Assembly: GCA_009379825.1 (NCBI GenBank)
Contig: WHTA01000009.1
Location: forward strand, 1-64,000
Source of the DNA: Streptosporangiales bacterium
GTDB lineage: Bacteria; Actinomycetota; Actinomycetes; Streptosporangiales; WHST01
DNA: 64,000 nucleotides
Reading direction: 5' to 3'
Part shown: one piece after another, positions 49,520 through 58,181 of the stretch
How positions within the stretch are numbered: position 1 is the stretch's first letter
Layout of the letters: each line of letters opens with the position of its first letter
Translations under genes and position numbers: made by a program
Notes under the pieces: model-generated
What the model was told of the DNA's origin: nothing
Databases searched by the model: none
The model's input: only the letters and a program-made list of their open reading frames with translations

Positions 49520-50526
49520 CCGGCTTGCGCCAGCAGCACGAGCGCCCCCGGCAGGCTGGCGACGAGGGCGAGCACGCCGTACACCACCGCAGTGGCGACT
49601 CCGTGCGACGCGCCGAGCCCCGCCGCACCGAACGCCAGCGCACACCCGGCTTCCCTGGGTCCCCACCCGCCGATGTTGGTCGGCACTCCCATGGCGAGCA
49701 GTGCCAGCAGGAACAGCGGCAGGAGCTGCGTCACCGGTGCGGTCACGCCGGCGGTTCGTGCGGCGACGAGGAACATCGCGAGGTGACCGACGACGGTCGC
49801 CACGGACAGGATCACGACGCTCGGACAGGTGCGACGGCACAGCATCGTCACACGCGCTTCCGTGAACGCAGCGGCAACGCCGCTGCGCAGTCTGGAGTCG
49901 TTCTTGCCGTACCTCGCCCAGATGGCGGCCGCGACCGCGCAGGCGACGCCACCGGCCGGTACGGCCAGCAGCCCCGGGCTCGGGTCGAGCTTGTCGGCCG
50001 TCAGCGCGAACAGGGTGGGGTGCGCGAGCAGCGACGCTATCGCTATGACCACCAGCACGACCGCACCTGCCGTGCGCTCGAGTACGACGGCGCGCACGCC
50101 CCTGGCCGTGTTCCCCGCGAGCCGCCCGTGCCGCACGCCACGGTCGACGTCACCGAGCACGCCCGCGGGTAGCACGGCGTTGAGCAGCAGTGCGCGGTAG
50201 TAGCCGGCGATCGCTGTCGGCAGCGGCAGCGGCAGGTCGAGCCGGTGCGCGATCACCTGCCAGCGGATCGCGGTGCATATCGTGGTGAGCCAGCCGATCA
50301 CGAGTGCAGCCAGCAGTGCCTGGGCGTCGATGGTGCCGAGCCCGCGGACGAACGCTTCCGTCCCCAGGCGCCAGCCGAGCACCACGAGGATCCCGATGCC
50401 GATGAGGCCCCGTAGCCACGGCCAGAGCCGGCGTGCCGATGCCCTGGGTCTCGATTCCGTTCGGTTGTTGGCTGGCGGATCGTAGGCCGTCGGCACGTGC
50501 GTGGTCCTCGTCTCGGCTCGCGTCAT
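49285..50526 (-). CDS. LPG-synthase-TM/AglD-like flippase family protein
   Basis: This protein of about 413 aa has eight or nine hydrophobic segments with RWQVIAHRLDLPLPLPTAIAGYYRALLLNAVLPAGVLGDVDRGVRHGR, VLERTAGAVVLVVIAI and LLAMGVPTNIGGWGPREAGCALAFGAAGL. These typify the lysylphosphatidylglycerol synthase TM region (UPF0104) family, putative lipid flippases. The conserved part ends near 49520. The last 78 residues are read antisense through the DoxX gene and look non-native, so the true stop may have been lost. Confidence 0.82.
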   Translation of the reverse strand: MTRAETRTTHVPTAYDPPANNRTESRPRASARRLWPWLRGLIGIGILVVLGWRLGTEAFVRGLGTIDAQALLAALVIGWLTTICTAIRWQVIAHRLDLPLPLPTAIAGYYRALLLNAVLPAGVLGDVDRGVRHGRLAGNTARGVRAVVLERTAGAVVLVVIAIASLLAHPTLFALTADKLDPSPGLLAVPAGGVACAVAAAIWARYGKNDSRLRSGVAAAFTEARVTMLCRRTCPSVVILSVATVVGHLAMFLVAARTAGVTAPVTQLLPLFLLALLAMGVPTNIGGWGPREAGCALAFGAAGLGASHGVATAVVYGVLALVASLPGALVLLAQAGQRLKIVTNAFTSPRRYQATTQNSTPSTAGNTAPDGLRTASSVVTAPIMTPTRPSAASPASRGTSRPMAPADSTTAVK

Positions 50527-50557
50527 CGTGCCGACCAAGCGTATCGCGGTGCCTCGG

Positions 50558-51094
50558 TCAGACGGGGCGGGCGGTCGAGCCGTGTTGCTCGGCCCGCGTG
50601 ACGTACTCCTGCCAGCCGTCGGCGACCCGGGCGCGTTCCTCGGCGGTGAGCTCCCGCTTCACGGTCGCCGGTATCCCGGCGACGAGCGAGCCCGGTGGTA
50701 TCTCGGTGCCCTCGCGGACGACCGCCCCGGCGGCCACGAGCGAGCCCGCGCCGACCTGTGCGTCGTTGAGCACGGTGGCGCGCATGCCGATGAGGCAGTC
50801 GTCGCCGACGACGGCGCCGTGGATGACCGCACCATGACCGACGGTGACCCTGGCACCGATCCGGGTCGGTAGGCCGGGGTCGCAGTGCACGATGGCACCG
50901 TCCTGCAGGTTGGAGTCGGCCCCGACGCTGATTTCTTCGGTGTCGGCGCGCAGCACAGCGCCGTACCAGATGCCCACCCGCGGACCGAGCTCCACCGACC
51001 CGACGACCGTCGCCCCCACAGCAACGAACGCGGACGGGTCGATGCTCGGCTCCCGCCCATTGACGGCAAGCACACTGGCGCGGTCGTTGGTCAT
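50558..51094 (-). CDS. Gamma-carbonic-anhydrase-like hexapeptide-repeat protein (CaiE/PaaY type)
   Basis: This protein of about 178 aa has a left-handed beta-helix built of hexapeptides (VAVGATVVGSVELGPRVGIWYGAVLRAD...) and the three zinc-ligand His in IVHCDPG and VTVGHGAVIHG. Members next to CoA pathways are CaiE or PaaY, thioesterase-like or accessory proteins. ATG 51094 has AGGAGG. It follows the enoyl-CoA hydratase with 25 bp between, in one operon. Confidence 0.88.
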   Translation of the reverse strand: MTNDRASVLAVNGREPSIDPSAFVAVGATVVGSVELGPRVGIWYGAVLRADTEEISVGADSNLQDGAIVHCDPGLPTRIGARVTVGHGAVIHGAVVGDDCLIGMRATVLNDAQVGAGSLVAAGAVVREGTEIPPGSLVAGIPATVKRELTAEERARVADGWQEYVTRAEQHGSTARPV

Positions 51095-51119
51095 CCCTGG
51101 ATCCTCCTGCCGGTAGGCA

Positions 51120-51887
51120 TCATTGGCCAGCGAACCGTGGTGTCTCCTTGCGGAAGAACGCGGCGATGGCCTGCTTGTGGTCGTCGGTGTCCGACAGTGC
51201 GGCGAAGTGGTCGAGCTCGCGCGTGTACGCGTCCGCGAAGGCGAGGTCGGCGGCCTCGTGCAGCGCAGACTTGGCGCGGGCGACGGCGAGCGGTGCACGG
51301 GACGCGATCTCGGCTGCGATGCGCTGTGCTTCGGCCCGTTCCTCGCCTGCGGGCACCACCCTGGTCGCCACACCGAGACGGCCCGCCTCGTCGCCGGTGA
51401 ACGTGCGCCCGGTCAGCACGATGTCCTTGGCCGCGGCGAGCCCGGTGAGGCGTACCAGCCTGCTGGTGCTCACGACCAGACCCACCTTCACCCCTGCGGC
51501 GCACAACTTGGTGTCGGCACTGACGACGCGGATGTCGGACGCCAGCGCGAGCTCGAACCCACCACCCATGCAGTAGCCGTGCACGGCGGCGACCACCGGG
51601 CAGTCGAGTTCTTCCAGCTGATCGTAGACGGCGTTGTCCTCGGCGAGGAACTGGCGAACGGTCGCCGGAGTCAGCTGCTCCTCCTCGCGGAGGTCGGCGC
51701 CGGCGCAGAACGCGCGGTCGCCCGCCCCGGTGACGACGACCGCCCGAATCCCGCCGTGGTCGCGCACCTGGCCGAGTACGCCGAGCAGGCAGTGCCGGAC
51801 GTCGGCGGTGATCACGTTCACCGGTGGGTTGTCGATGGTGATCGTCGCGACGTGCCCGTCCACCGAGAGGCGTGCCTCGCCGCTCAT
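51120..51887 (-). CDS. Enoyl-CoA hydratase/isomerase family (CaiD-like position)
   Basis: This 255-aa protein of the crotonase fold has AFCAGADLREEE as first oxyanion element and VAAVHGYCMGGGFELALASDIRVVSADTKLCAAGVKVGL as the second. The C-terminal helix ends DHKQAIAAFFRKETPRFAGQ. It hydrates or isomerises an acyl-CoA made by the upstream CoA transferase. ATG 51887 overlaps that gene's stop (ATGA). Confidence 0.92.
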   Translation of the reverse strand: MSGEARLSVDGHVATITIDNPPVNVITADVRHCLLGVLGQVRDHGGIRAVVVTGAGDRAFCAGADLREEEQLTPATVRQFLAEDNAVYDQLEELDCPVVAAVHGYCMGGGFELALASDIRVVSADTKLCAAGVKVGLVVSTSRLVRLTGLAAAKDIVLTGRTFTGDEAGRLGVATRVVPAGEERAEAQRIAAEIASRAPLAVARAKSALHEAADLAFADAYTRELDHFAALSDTDDHKQAIAAFFRKETPRFAGQ

Positions 51888-53080
51888 CCGACGACACCCG
51901 CGGAACGCAGCTTGGTGATCCCCTCGGCGTCGTACCCGAGCTCGCGGAGGACGTCGTCGGTGTGCTCGGCAAGCTCCGGTGCCGGCGTGCGTACCGTCGC
52001 CGGGGTTGCGGAGAACTTGACGACCGGACCCACCGTTCGCGTCGAACCGGCGCGTGGATGCTCGACGTCGACGACCATGTCGCGTGCCGCGGTGTGCTCG
52101 TCGGCCAGCGCCTCTGGCACGGTGTTGATGGGGCCCGCAGGAATACCTGCCTCCTCGAACAGCGCGAGCCAGTGGCTGCGGTCGTGCTCCTTCGTCCGTT
52201 CCTCGACCAGCGGGACGAGCTGGTCGAGGTTGCGCATCCGGTCCGCGTTGGTGCCGAACCGCGGGTCGGTGGCCAGGTCGCTGCGCCCGATCACCGCACA
52301 GAACTTCGGCCACTGGCGTTCGCCGTCGGCGCCGACCGTCACGTAACCGTCGCGGCACGCGATCGCCTGGTACGGCGCGCTCAGCCGGTGCGCGGACCCG
52401 GTCGGCTGTGGAGTGCGGCCGGTGTAGAAGTACTCGGTCGCCTCCCACACGGACAGCCCGAGGCCCGCCTCGAACAGCGACGTCTCGACCCGTTGCCCGT
52501 TGCCGGTGCGGTCCCGCGCGACGAGCGCGCCGAGGATCCCGTAGACGGCGAACAGCCCGGCACCCAGGTCGGTGATCGGCGGGCCGGTCTTGACCGGCGG
52601 TCCGCCAGGCGTGCCGGTGACGCTCATGATGCCGGACATGCTCTGCGTGATCAGGTCGAGCCCGCCGCGTGCCGCGTAGGGCCCGGTCTGCCCGAAGCCG
52701 GAGATCGAGCAGTACACCAGCCGGGGGAGCTTGGCGGAGAGTTGCTCGTAGTCGAGCCCGAGGCGCGTGGCCACGCCTGGCCGGAAGTTCTCGACGAGCA
52801 CGTCGGCGGTGGCGAGCAGCTCGTGCACCAGGTCGAGCCCGCGCTGCTGCTTGAGGTCGACGCTGACCGAGCGCTTGTTGCGGTTCACCGTCAGGAACGC
52901 GCCGCTGGTCTGCTGGTCGATGGCCGGATCCATGGCGCGGCTGAGGTCGCCGCGCCCTGGCACCTCGACCTTGACCACGTCGGCCCCGAGGTCCGCGAGC
53001 AGCATCGTCGCGAACGGTCCGGCGAGCACCTGGGTCAGATCCACGACCCTGATCCCGGCCAGTGCGGATTCGTCGCTCAT
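51884..53080 (-). CDS. Class III CoA-transferase (CaiB/BaiF family)
   Basis: This 398-aa protein contains GIRVVDLTQVLAGPFATMLLADLGADVVKVEVPGRGD, ADVLVENFRPGVATRLGLDYEQL and ITDLGAGLFAVYGILGALVARDRTGNGQRVETSLFEA, with the conserved Asp in TDLGAG that forms the CoA anhydride. It activates an organic acid by CoA transfer. First gene of the operon with the enoyl-CoA hydratase and the gamma-CA-like protein, and divergent from a GntR regulator. Confidence 0.93.
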   Translation of the reverse strand: MSDESALAGIRVVDLTQVLAGPFATMLLADLGADVVKVEVPGRGDLSRAMDPAIDQQTSGAFLTVNRNKRSVSVDLKQQRGLDLVHELLATADVLVENFRPGVATRLGLDYEQLSAKLPRLVYCSISGFGQTGPYAARGGLDLITQSMSGIMSVTGTPGGPPVKTGPPITDLGAGLFAVYGILGALVARDRTGNGQRVETSLFEAGLGLSVWEATEYFYTGRTPQPTGSAHRLSAPYQAIACRDGYVTVGADGERQWPKFCAVIGRSDLATDPRFGTNADRMRNLDQLVPLVEERTKEHDRSHWLALFEEAGIPAGPINTVPEALADEHTAARDMVVDVEHPRAGSTRTVGPVVKFSATPATVRTPAPELAEHTDDVLRELGYDAEGITKLRSAGVVG

Positions 53081-53097
53081 GTCTTCCTCTGCAGATC

Positions 53098-53123
53098 TAA
53101 TGTAAGACCATTGTTTTACATTA
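53098..53123. promoter_or_regulatory. Perfect inverted repeat, likely FadR-type operator
   Basis: TAATGTAA (53098-53105) and TTACATTA (53116-53123) form a perfect 8-bp inverted repeat with a 10-bp spacer, in an AT-rich island. It lies 17 bp upstream of the CoA-transferase start and 108 bp before the regulator's GTG. It is a good candidate operator for the divergent GntR regulator. Confidence 0.72.
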
Positions 53124-53231
53124 CCAGTTGCTACCATGGAGGTGGCCGTCGCGTCGTGCAACGGCCGTGCCCGTCCGACGAGCTCCGATAGGGTGAGTGA
53201 ACCCAATGATGCTTCCGCCGAGGAGTCGACC

Positions 53232-53963
53232 GTGAGCCTGCGGCTGGAACCACTCGACCGAGCCAAGACCTACGAGCTCGTGGTCCGCCGTATCCAGGAG
53301 GAGATCCTTGCGGGGCGCCTCCGTCCGGGCGACCGGCTTCCTGGAGAGCGTCAGCTCAGCGAGGTGCTTCAGGTCAGCCGTCCGTCGGTCCGGGAGGCGG
53401 TGCGAGTTCTCCAGGCCCTGGAGATCGTGCGCAGCCGCCCAGGCACCGGGCCGGACTCCGGGCTGATCGTCTCCACCGAGCCGGTGCGTGCCCTGTCCGA
53501 TCTGCTGCGGCTGCACGTCGCGCTCACCAGCTACAGCGTCGCGGACGTACTGCAGGTGCGGATGTCGCTGGAAGACCAGGCCGTGCGCCTGCTCGCCGCG
53601 AGCGAGGACGTCGACACCACCCGGTTGCGCGAGCTGCTCGCGGAGATGTCCGTGCCCGGGCTCGACCCGGACACCTTCCACCAACTCGACACCGACTTCC
53701 ACCTCGAGCTGGCCCGCGCGACAGGCAACGATCTCCTCGCCGACCTGATGCAGGCGCTGCGCGAGGCAGTACGCCAGACCATGCTGGACGCGTTCCTCGC
53801 CCACCCCGACTGGGACAGCTGGGTCGACGAACTGGTCGACGAGCACAGGGCGATCTTCGCCGCCGTCAGCGACGGCGACGGCGAGACCGCCGCCCGGCTG
53901 ATCCGCGAGCACATCGGCGGGTTCTACGCCGCGCTGCAATACGGTGCGGAAGCGTCCCGCTAG
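53232..53963 (+). CDS. GntR/FadR-family regulator
   Basis: This protein of about 243 aa has a winged helix (KTYELVVRRIQEEILAGRLRPGDRLPGERQLSEVLQVSRPSVREAVRVLQALEIVRSRPG) and an FCD domain (DVLQVRMSLEDQAVRLLA, FHQLDTDFHLELARATGNDLLADLM, DEHRAIFAAVSDGDGETAARLIREH). I prefer GTG 53232, which has GAGGAG six bases upstream and aligns with the usual family start, over ATG 53136. It probably represses the CoA-transferase operon and perhaps the MHS transporter gene. Confidence 0.88.
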   Translation: MSLRLEPLDRAKTYELVVRRIQEEILAGRLRPGDRLPGERQLSEVLQVSRPSVREAVRVLQALEIVRSRPGTGPDSGLIVSTEPVRALSDLLRLHVALTSYSVADVLQVRMSLEDQAVRLLAASEDVDTTRLRELLAEMSVPGLDPDTFHQLDTDFHLELARATGNDLLADLMQALREAVRQTMLDAFLAHPDWDSWVDELVDEHRAIFAAVSDGDGETAARLIREHIGGFYAALQYGAEASR

Positions 53964-55300
53964 CCGGCGGTGTTCACCGTCGCGGGTGCGACGCTCTCGT
54001 CCAGGTGGTGTGCCCGGTTGCGCAACCCGTAGACGCACAGGGTGGACACCGTTGCGACGGCCATGATGTACGCACAGATCAGCCACGGGCTGTTGCCACC
54101 CCAGATCAGCAACGTCGTCAGGATCAGCGGGGTCAGTCCGCTGGACACGATGCTCGCGAACTGGAAGACGACCGAGATGCCGCTGTAGCGGATGCGCGGC
54201 TCGAACAGCTCGGCGTAGAGCGCGCCCTGCGGCGCGAACATCATCGGGTAGGCGACGCCGAACACCACGACGAGCACCAGGGGCACCGCGATCCCGCCGA
54301 CGCCGAAGAGCAGGAAGGCGGGGACTGCCACCACGCCGAGCAGTGCAGCTCCCGTACCGAACGTGCGGGTGCGGCCGAACGAGTCGGACACCCGCCCCCA
54401 CGTCGGGATGAAGAGCACGCACACCGCTGCCGCGATCATGACGGCCGTCAGTGCGTCGTCCTCGGGGAAGCTCACCACGTCGGTCAGGTACGCGATGGAG
54501 AAGACCGCCCAGGTGTTGAAGCCGACGCCCTCGGCCCACTTGGTGCCCATCGCGAGCAGGATGGTGCTCTTCTTGGCGGAGACCACGAGGTCCTTCAGCG
54601 GCGCCTTCGCCACCTCTCCGGACTCCTGCAGCGCGCGGAAGGCCGGGCTCTCCATGATCTTCAGCCGGATCACCAGCCCGACGGCCACGAGCACTGCGGA
54701 GAACAGGAACGCCACCCGCCAGCCCCAGGCCTGGAACGCCGCACTCGTGGTCGCCCAGTTCAACAGCGAGAAGGCACCGGTCGCGAGCAGCAGCCCGACG
54801 GGCACGCCGATCTGCGGCCAGCTGCCGTAGAGGCCGCGCCGGCGTTTCGGCGCGTACTCCACGGCGAGCAACACCGCGCCGCCCCACTCGCCCGCGATGC
54901 CGATGCCCTGGAAGATCCGCAGCACGGTCAACAGCAGCGGTGCCCAGATACCGATGGTCGCGTACGTCGGCAGCAGGCCGATGAACGCGGTGCCCACGCC
55001 CATGATCATCATCGTGGTCACGAGTGCGGACTTGCGGCCGATCCGGTCGCCGAAGTGCCCGAAGAGCAGGGCACCGATCGGCCGGCCGAGATAGCCGGTC
55101 GCGAACGTGCCGAACGCGATGAGCGTCCCCACGATCGGCTCGCTGGCCGGGAAGAAGGCCTGGTTGAACACCAGGCTGGCAGCGAGGCCGTAGATGAAGA
55201 AGTCGTACCACTCGATGGTGGTGCCGATGGCGCTCGCGAAGGCTGCGATGCGGCGTTCCCGCACCGACGGTGCGGTCACACGGGTTGGCTGGACGGACAC
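53960..55300 (-). CDS. MFS transporter, metabolite:H+ symporter (MHS) family
   Basis: This 446-aa protein has 12 helices and the MHS signature ASAIGTTIEWYDFFIYGLAASLVFNQAFFP, RPIGALLFGHFGDRIGRKSALVTTMMIMGVGTAFIGLLP and FQGIGIAGEWGGAVLLAVEYAP. MHS carriers (ShiA, ProP, KgtP) import carboxylates, shikimate or betaines with protons. By context it could carry the acid activated by the CaiB-like enzyme. Its stop overlaps the regulator's stop by 4 bp. Confidence 0.9.
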   Translation of the reverse strand: MSVQPTRVTAPSVRERRIAAFASAIGTTIEWYDFFIYGLAASLVFNQAFFPASEPIVGTLIAFGTFATGYLGRPIGALLFGHFGDRIGRKSALVTTMMIMGVGTAFIGLLPTYATIGIWAPLLLTVLRIFQGIGIAGEWGGAVLLAVEYAPKRRRGLYGSWPQIGVPVGLLLATGAFSLLNWATTSAAFQAWGWRVAFLFSAVLVAVGLVIRLKIMESPAFRALQESGEVAKAPLKDLVVSAKKSTILLAMGTKWAEGVGFNTWAVFSIAYLTDVVSFPEDDALTAVMIAAAVCVLFIPTWGRVSDSFGRTRTFGTGAALLGVVAVPAFLLFGVGGIAVPLVLVVVFGVAYPMMFAPQGALYAELFEPRIRYSGISVVFQFASIVSSGLTPLILTTLLIWGGNSPWLICAYIMAVATVSTLCVYGLRNRAHHLDESVAPATVNTAG

Positions 55301-55342
55301 GGCATTCCTCCGGCGGGGACAGAGTTGCGGTGGGGGAGTTGC

Positions 55343-56320
55343 TCAGGGGTCGACGAGCGCGCCGTCGTGCATGACGACCTGGTCGCCGATCTCGATGGTG
55401 GGCGACCGGAACACCATGTCGACGTGTAGGCCGCCGTCGATCACGTCGATGCCGGGGTCGGCCGGCGTGGTGCCCACCGCGACGTGGGCGGTTCCGTAAC
55501 ATGCCTCGGCGCTCGTCACGTTGTCGATCAGCTTCGCCTGGTCGTTCAGGCCGATGCCGATCTCGCTGACGCCGAACGCGTTCGGGTTGTCCGCGGAGCG
55601 CAGCAGCCGCATCAGCTCCGCGCCCTGTGGGCCGCCGTCGATGTCGACGACGCGCCCGGACTCGACCTGGACCGTGAACGCCTCGTCCACCAGGCCGATC
55701 CCGACGCAGTACGCGTCGACGACCACGGTGCCGTTCGCGGTTCCCGCGACCGGCACCACCCCGGCCTCCAGGAACGGCGGTGCGCCGAACTGCCCCGGCT
55801 GGGTGGCCAGGCCGGTGAGCGCGCGCCCCGGCCGGCCCTCGGCGGAGACGGTGATGTCGGTGCCTGCCGCGCTGGTGAGCCGCATCCGGTCCGCGTTCGT
55901 CACGAAGTCGGCGACCCGCTCGATGCGCGGCGCGAGCGCGTGGAAGTCCGCGCAGACCGCGCCGGGGCCGCGGAGCATGTCGGCGTCGATGTCACCGATG
56001 AACAGGTAGCGCAGGCCGCGCTGCTGACCGTCCTGGCGCGCCTTGCTGTGTTGTACGAAGCGACTGGTCAGCTCGATGACGAGGGCCGCGCCGTGGAAGG
56101 CGGCGGCGGCGACCTCGGTGGGCCTGAGCTGGGCCTGCGGCCGCGGCCGCATCTGCACCACGGAGGCCTCGGCACCGGTCTCCTCGACGGCCGCGCGGAA
56201 GACCTCCACGATCTCGGCCGCAACCCGTCGCCGGTGAGCAACAGCACCTCTTCGTCCGGGCGAGGGTCACCACAGGCCACCAGGCGCCTTGCGGCCCCGG
56301 AGCAGTGTTTCGTCGGTCAT
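55343..56320 (-). pseudogene. M29-like aminopeptidase, two compensating frameshifts
   Basis: ATG 56320 begins MTDETLLR, but a run of four Gs at about 56298 has one base too many and the frame stops at 56267. The next stretch (RLVACGDPRPDEEVLLLTGDGL) is in a second frame. One base is missing near 56230, after which EIVEVFRAAVEETGAEASVVQMRPR continues in the original frame to 55343. Repaired, it is 325 aa, the same length as the paralogue at 56403. Its C-terminal part (GLNDQAKLIDNVTSAEACYGTAHVAVG) is the M29-like/leucyl aminopeptidase T family. Unless restarted internally, it is inactive. Confidence 0.78.
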
Positions 56321-56402
56321 GCGTACGGCTCCGCCTTCAGCTCTCGCTTCGCTTGTACGGCCGAATCCCCGGAGGGTGCTTACCCTTACCGAAGGCGTAC
56401 AG

Positions 56403-57380
56403 ATGTCAATGGCGAAACCGTTCGTCCTCGAACCCGCCCGCACGATCCTCCGCCAGTGCCTGAACGTCCGTCCGGGCGAGAACCTGCTGGTCATCTCGGA
56501 CACCGGCACCGTCGCCTACGGCGAGGCGTTCGTGCTCGCCGGCAACGAGCTCGGCGCGGAGGTCGTCACCACCGTCATGGCGCCGCGCACCAAACACGGC
56601 GAGGAGCCGCCGGCGACGGTGGCCGCGGCGATGTGCGCTGCGGACGCGATCGTCGCGCCGACCACCTTCTCGGTGAACCACAGTGAGGCGCGGTTGGCGG
56701 CCAGCGCTGCAGGGGCGCGACTCATCTTCATGCCGGACGTGTGCGACGATGTCTTCCTCGACGGCTCGCTCGACATCGACTTCATGGAACGCAAGGCCGT
56801 CATCGACCAAGTGGCGCGCGTGCTGGACAACGGCACGGAGGTACGGGTGCGATCGCCGCGCGGCACCGACCTGTGGATGAGCATCGCCGCCAAACGCGCG
56901 GTGCCGCAGAGCGGCATCTGTCACGAGCCCGGCACGATCTCGCCGCCGCCGTGCATCGAGTGTGCCGTCGCGCCCGACGAGGGCACGACGACCGGGACGA
57001 TGATCATCGACGGCGCGACCGTACCCGGCGGGCCGGTCACCGAGCCCATCACCGCGACGTTCGAGGCGGGCCGCATCGTCGCCCTCGACGGCGGCGCCGA
57101 GGCCGACCGGCTGCGCGCCACGCTGGACGGTTACGGCGACCCGAACATGTACTGTCCCGTCGAGATGGGCATGGGCATGAACCCCAAGGCGCGTATCGGC
57201 CAGGGTGGTCCGCTCGAGGACGAGGCGGAGTTCGGCACCATGCACATCGGCATCGGCAACGGCATCACGTTCGGCAGCTCGATCCGCGCGCCCGGCCACT
57301 GCGACCTGGTGATGCGCGACGCCGTCGTGGAGGTCGACGGGCAGGTGCTGCTGGCCGAATGCGAGCTCCACCTGCCGTGA
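56403..57380 (+). CDS. M29-like aminopeptidase family protein
   Basis: This 325-aa protein from ATG 56403 contains ARTILRQCLNVRPGENLLVISDTGTVAYGEAFVLAGNELGAEVV, VAPTTFSVNHSEARLAASAAGARLIFMP and MGMGMNPKARIGQGGPLEDEAEFGTMHIGIGNGITFGSSI with HCDLVMRDAVVEVDG. It belongs to the thermophilic (M29-like) aminopeptidase superfamily. The metal-binding Glu and His are recognisable near the end; the substrate is unknown, and some such genes sit in catabolic clusters as hydrolases. It is divergent from its broken paralogue. Confidence 0.82.
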   Translation: MSMAKPFVLEPARTILRQCLNVRPGENLLVISDTGTVAYGEAFVLAGNELGAEVVTTVMAPRTKHGEEPPATVAAAMCAADAIVAPTTFSVNHSEARLAASAAGARLIFMPDVCDDVFLDGSLDIDFMERKAVIDQVARVLDNGTEVRVRSPRGTDLWMSIAAKRAVPQSGICHEPGTISPPPCIECAVAPDEGTTTGTMIIDGATVPGGPVTEPITATFEAGRIVALDGGAEADRLRATLDGYGDPNMYCPVEMGMGMNPKARIGQGGPLEDEAEFGTMHIGIGNGITFGSSIRAPGHCDLVMRDAVVEVDGQVLLAECELHLP

Positions 57381-57387
57381 GCCGCCG

Positions 57388-58145
57388 CTACGGCAGCCCG
57401 CCGGTGGCGCGGATGTTCTGTCCGGTCAGCCAGCGTGCGTCCGAGGTGGCCAGGAACGCGATCACGTCGGCGACGTCGGACGGCTGGCCGAGGCGGCCCA
57501 ACGGGGTGAGCTGTTCGGTCAGCTGCAGGGTCTCTGCGGTGTTCGTGGACCGGAGCAGGTCGGTGTCGGTGGCGCCCGGTGCGACGGTGTTCACCGTCAT
57601 GCCCCTGGGGGCGAGCTCGCGCCCGCGACGTGGGTGAACTGCTCCACGGCGCCCTTGCTCGCGGCGTAGGCGGCGAGACCGGGTGCGGCGAGCACGGTGT
57701 TGAGGGTCGACAGGTTGACGATCCGGCCGCCGTCGCGCATGTGCCTGGCGGCGAACTGGATGGCGACGAACACGGCCTTCGTGTTCACCGCAAGCACGCG
57801 GTCGTACTCGTCGTCGGTCAGGTCGGTGGAAGCTGGTCGGGGTGTGGGGCGCGGCGGCGTTGTTGACGAGGATGTCGAGGCCGTCAGGTGGTCGAGTGCC
57901 CGGTCGAGGAACGCGCGGGTGGCGGCCGGGTCGCCGAGGTCGACCTGGATGCCATGTGCGCGGCCGCCGCCGTGGTCGGCGGTCTTCTCCACGTCCAGCG
58001 CGGCCGCGGTGTTCTCGGCGTAGCCGAACACCACCGCGACACCGTCACGGGCGAGCCGGTCGACGACTGCCCGGCCGATGCCGCGCGAGCCGCCGGTCAC
58101 GATGGCGGTCCTGCCCGCCAGTTCGCCCATCAGCTGGTCGACCAT
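57388..58145 (-). pseudogene. Short-chain dehydrogenase/reductase, frameshifted
   Basis: ATG 58145 begins MVDQLMGELAGRTAIVTGGSRGIGRAVVDRLARDGVAVVFGYA, with the TGxxxGxG motif. The segment with the NNAA motif (GLDILVNNAAAPHTPTSF) lies in another frame, with one base missing near 57890. The frame returns for STDLTDDEYDRVLAVNTKAVF and the catalytic YAASKGAVEQFTHVA. A further missing base near 57615 shifts RELAPRGMTVNTVAPGATDTDLLRSTN...WLTGQNIRATGGLP to yet another frame, ending at 57388. Three indels break an otherwise canonical SDR (about 252 aa). Confidence 0.83.
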
Positions 58146-58181
58146 GGTCACTGATCGTAGAGGCAGCGACCCGGTAGCTTG

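Noticed and set aside
53136-53231. N-terminal extension of the second GntR regulator from ATG 53136
   Set aside because: It has no RBS, is low-complexity, and the GTG at 53232 has GAGGAG at ideal distance.
54005-55429. Plus-strand ORF opposite the MHS transporter
   Set aside because: His/Arg-rich shadow of a membrane protein gene.
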